DNA of 64,000 nucleotides from NCBI GenBank assembly GCA_035911135.1, contig JAMHWD010000015.1, positions 1-64,000 of the forward strand. Reading direction: 5' to 3'. Positions 61,983 to 64,000 of the stretch are shown piece after piece. Both the position numbers and the translations under genes were made by a program. Below the pieces are notes generated by a model. That model saw only the letters and a list, made by a program, of their open reading frames with translations. It was not told the DNA's origin and did not search any database. The number at the start of each line of letters is the position of its first letter. Within the stretch, counting starts at the first letter, position 1. Source of the DNA: JAMHWD01 sp035911135. Lineage in GTDB: Bacteria; Pseudomonadota; Alphaproteobacteria; Micavibrionales; Micavibrionaceae.

Positions 61983-62498
61983 TTACAAATCCTTGACCAT
62001 CATCAGGCAAAGTTCGTCATCGACCGGTTTGATATCCCCGGATATGACGGGCTGGCGGTCGTAATTAATGCCCTGCCCGTCCGGGATATACCCAAGCGAG
62101 ACATAAAGCACCTGCGCCGGCCCGAAAGACGAATGCAGCCCCACGCCAATCCCCATTGTATCTCGGCCCTTTTTACGGGCCATCTCCTCGCAATGGGCTA
62201 TGAGCTGACGCGCATAGCCTCGCCGCCGGAAATCGGGAAGAACGTTCAGATCCTGAATTTCCGGAATCCCAAGGCGCTTGTAGGGGAGATATTTTGGCTC
62301 CCAGTTCAGGATGCAAAACGCCGCCAATGCAGCGCCATCCTCCTCGCCCAGCATGATAACGCGTTTGCCCTGATCCTGCAGCTCCAGCGAGCGCTCAATG
62401 TAATCCACTTCCCGCTCGGCGCGGATCATATCCAGAAACGCGCGAAGCGCGGGAATGTCTTGAATGCTGGCGCGGCGAATTGCTATAGTATCGATCAT
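61983..62498 (-). CDS. GNAT-family N-acetyltransferase
   Basis: The 171-residue protein has the GNAT fold. The acetyl-CoA loop is NVLPDFRRRGYARQLI (Q/RxxGxA/G) near residue 90. VISGDIKPVDDELCLMMVKDL at the end is the final strand. The acceptor cannot be told. Its ATG (62498-62496) shares the CATG at 62496-62499 with the divergent secreted protein gene, an unusually tight start-to-start arrangement. Confidence 0.86.
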   Translation of the reverse strand: MIDTIAIRRASIQDIPALRAFLDMIRAEREVDYIERSLELQDQGKRVIMLGEEDGAALAAFCILNWEPKYLPYKRLGIPEIQDLNVLPDFRRRGYARQLIAHCEEMARKKGRDTMGIGVGLHSSFGPAQVLYVSLGYIPDGQGINYDRQPVISGDIKPVDDELCLMMVKDL

Positions 62499-62937
62499 GA
62501 ATCGCGTTCTTCTGATATCCGTTACCGCATTCTTGGGGGTTTTGCCTGTAATTGCAAGTACCCCCGCCCGTGCCGAGCCGGGGATGCAGACCCGAAATCT
62601 CTATATCGCCAAACCAAAAACCAAACCCTTGGCCACGGAAGATAAAGCGCAGGCCGAAAAACCGCGCATTACCACTGATGATGCCGGAATTGAAGCGCCG
62701 GATGCCGCAACCATCGAGCGCTTCGAGCGCGTCGTCAAACGCTATGAGGACCTTGTTGCCGCCGAAGAAGCCCGTCAGGCCGAATTGAAAGTCGCCAAGG
62801 AAATCGAAGAAAAGGCCGCCGCCCGCCCTACCAAAAAAACCGCCATGCCCAGCGGTCTTGGCGGGATCATCAGCCAGTATAACGACAAGAAAACCAGCGC
62901 CAGCCGGATGAAATCAACATCCGTCAAGAATCCTTAA
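62497..62937 (+). CDS. Secreted, charged coiled-coil protein of unknown function
   Basis: From ATG 62497 the protein has 146 residues. A signal peptide ends in ARA-EP near residue 27. The mature part is highly charged, with an Ala/Glu/Lys coiled-coil-like stretch (IERFERVVKRYEDLVAAEEARQAELKVAKEIEEK). No family is recognised. A start at 62464 is not supported. It shares its start codon region with the divergent GNAT gene. Confidence 0.72.
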   Translation: MNRVLLISVTAFLGVLPVIASTPARAEPGMQTRNLYIAKPKTKPLATEDKAQAEKPRITTDDAGIEAPDAATIERFERVVKRYEDLVAAEEARQAELKVAKEIEEKAAARPTKKTAMPSGLGGIISQYNDKKTSASRMKSTSVKNP

Positions 62938-62950
62938 TAGCCGCCCATTT

Positions 62951-63250
62951 TTATGGCAGGTTAACGACGACCTGATGATTGGGATCATCAACGTCGGTGA
63001 AGGTAATTTTATCTTCCAATGGCTGGCTGGTTTGATCTGGAATATCCCTTGCCGCGAATTTGGCCACCACAGCCAATGTTTTCGCCAGACCCATTTTACC
63101 CGAACCAATGCTTATCGCATAATCAGAGGGCATAACCTTTGCCAACTCCCCGGATGGCGTAACATCCAGCGAAATATCATTGTCACTGCCTGCCGGATGC
63201 GGAACAGATTTAAACTGGAATTCTAACTTTAATGGCTTGCTTGCGCTCAT
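62951..63250 (-). CDS. Small protein of unknown function
   Basis: The 99-residue protein has GGGAG upstream of ATG 63250. It is soluble, beta-rich in appearance (KLEFQFKSVPHPAGSDNDISLDV, YAISIGSGKMGLAKTL, ITFTDVDDPNHQVVVNLP) and has no cysteine. No family is recognised. It is convergent with the secreted coiled-coil gene, 13 bases apart, and divergent from the polyprenyl synthase gene. Confidence 0.72.
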   Translation of the reverse strand: MSASKPLKLEFQFKSVPHPAGSDNDISLDVTPSGELAKVMPSDYAISIGSGKMGLAKTLAVVAKFAARDIPDQTSQPLEDKITFTDVDDPNHQVVVNLP

Positions 63251-63377
63251 AATAACTCCCTGAAATATCCTTGATTATTCTTTGCAGCACCTTAAAACAC
63301 CATCCCATGTAAGGTCAATCCCGGCGAAAATGCAGTTTCTTCTTGCCCTTTGGCCCGCGCTGGATTAAGCGTTTTTT

Positions 63378-64000
63378 ATGCTGCCGCAAACCGCTGACAC
63401 CGTTAAACAGGCCTCGCCGCTGGAAATACTGGCCGCGCAGTTTGATGCCGATATGCGCGGTGTGAACACCATTATTATTGACCGTATGCAATCGCATGTG
63501 CCGCTGGTGGGCCAGCTGGCGGCCTATCTGATTGCTTCGGGCGGCAAGCGCATTCGCCCGCTGATGACGCTGGCGGCGACATCCATCCTCGGCGGCGACA
63601 TGGCCCGCGCCCATAATCTGGCTTCTTGCGTTGAATTCATCCATACCGCCACGCTCTTGCATGATGATGTGGTGGATGAGAGCGATGAGCGCCGTGGCAA
63701 GCCGACAGCCAATCTCGTTTTCGGCAATCAGGCCAGTGTTCTGGTCGGCGATTTCCTGTTTTCGCGTTCCTTCCAGATGATGGTGGATGATGGATCGCTC
63801 GCGGTTTTAAAAATCCTCTCCGATGCTTCGGCGATTATCGCACAGGGCGAAGTGCTCCAGCTCACCATGAAAAATGACCTGAGCATTACTTTCGATCAGT
63901 ATATCGAGATGATCAACGCCAAAACCGCCGCCCTGTTTGCGGCGGCCTGCGAAGTTGGCCCCGTTATCGCGGGCTCTGCGGCAGATGTGCAAAAGGCATT
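63378..64000 (+). CDS. ispB: Polyprenyl diphosphate synthase, octaprenyl type (3' end outside window)
   Basis: The frame from ATG 63378 stays open to the end of the window (207 codons). The first Asp-rich motif is LLHDDVVDESDERRG, preceded by ASGGKRIRPLM with the conserved lysine and arginines that bind isopentenyl diphosphate. GDFLFSRSF and AQGEVLQLTM follow. These match trans-prenyltransferases that make the C40-C50 side chain of ubiquinone. The second Asp-rich motif lies beyond the window. ATG choice precedes the conserved region without a clear ribosome-binding site. Confidence 0.93.
   Translation, partial: MLPQTADTVKQASPLEILAAQFDADMRGVNTIIIDRMQSHVPLVGQLAAYLIASGGKRIRPLMTLAATSILGGDMARAHNLASCVEFIHTATLLHDDVVDESDERRGKPTANLVFGNQASVLVGDFLFSRSFQMMVDDGSLAVLKILSDASAIIAQGEVLQLTMKNDLSITFDQYIEMINAKTAALFAAACEVGPVIAGSAADVQKA

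Noticed and set aside
1..64000. CRISPR array, tRNA or rRNA genes
   Set aside because: No regularly spaced repeats, cloverleaf-like sequences or rRNA motifs were recognised by reading, although a tRNA search program was not run.

Overview
The window reads as a stretch of core chromosome from an alphaproteobacterium. Three markers support the class directly: a C4-type 5-aminolevulinate synthase (hemA, 57297-58523), a CcrM-type GANTC adenine methyltransferase (10749-11855), and a Bpt-type aminoacyl-tRNA-protein transferase (19422-20255). The order is less certain. The polyhydroxybutyrate genes, the flagellar stator and a secreted two-domain wall hydrolase would suit a free-living or Micavibrio-like predatory lineage, but that is inference. 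Genes are densely packed on both strands. No gene-free stretch exceeds about 160 bases, and I saw no tRNA, rRNA, CRISPR array or prophage.

Layout. 1-708: the right end of an IS3-family insertion sequence, inserted in a PAS sensor gene that also carries a frameshift. 855-4761: zinc transporter zupT, then rplU-rpmA-obgE-proB. 4758-12274: an orphan PaaK-like AMP ligase, pepN, deoC-rnhB, ccrM preceded by a cluster of seven GANTC sites, and folB. 12281-20255: a secreted protein of unknown function, a 3-hydroxyisobutyryl-CoA hydrolase-like enzyme, hemB, an EAL protein, motA-motB and bpt. 20252-26746: parC, recO, a nadX-like dehydrogenase, a histidine phosphatase, folK-folP and mepK. 26878-36282: ldtD, ilvD, a HerA/YjgR ATPase, two PH-domain membrane proteins, a phosphofructokinase, a DUF465 protein and purE-purK.

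36374-39861 is the most lineage-specific part. It encodes a secreted GH24 muramidase fused to an NlpC/P60- or CHAP-like domain, followed by two secreted proteins I do not recognise. 39877-45007 holds a zincin-fold protein with a broken HExxH motif, a pterin dehydratase, a protein with an embedded PIN-like (DUF5615-type) domain, a thiamine-diphosphate enzyme, and a response regulator with a helical partner and a 55-residue YjfB-like protein. 45086-50758 carries an AsmA-like protein, a cNMP-binding protein and phaB/phaA. 50868-58523 carries ygfZ, a GT9 glycosyltransferase, a lipoprotein, a YejA-like binding protein divergent from a degenerate macro-domain protein, a PfkB-family kinase, a TetR regulator and hemA. 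A 60-base two-hairpin palindrome follows hemA. 58605-64000 carries ppdK with a coupled 53-residue membrane protein, three small uncharacterised genes, a GNAT acetyltransferase and the start of a polyprenyl diphosphate synthase gene.

How the genes work together. hemA and hemB give the first two steps of C4 haem synthesis. folB, folK and folP cover three steps of folate synthesis. mepK and ldtD cut and make peptidoglycan cross-links and are adjacent, as in E. coli. The EAL protein lies just upstream of motAB, which suggests c-di-GMP control of swimming. phaA and phaB make the monomer for polyhydroxybutyrate. CcrM probably controls its own promoter through the GANTC cluster. All functions are assigned by reading protein motifs; no database search was run.
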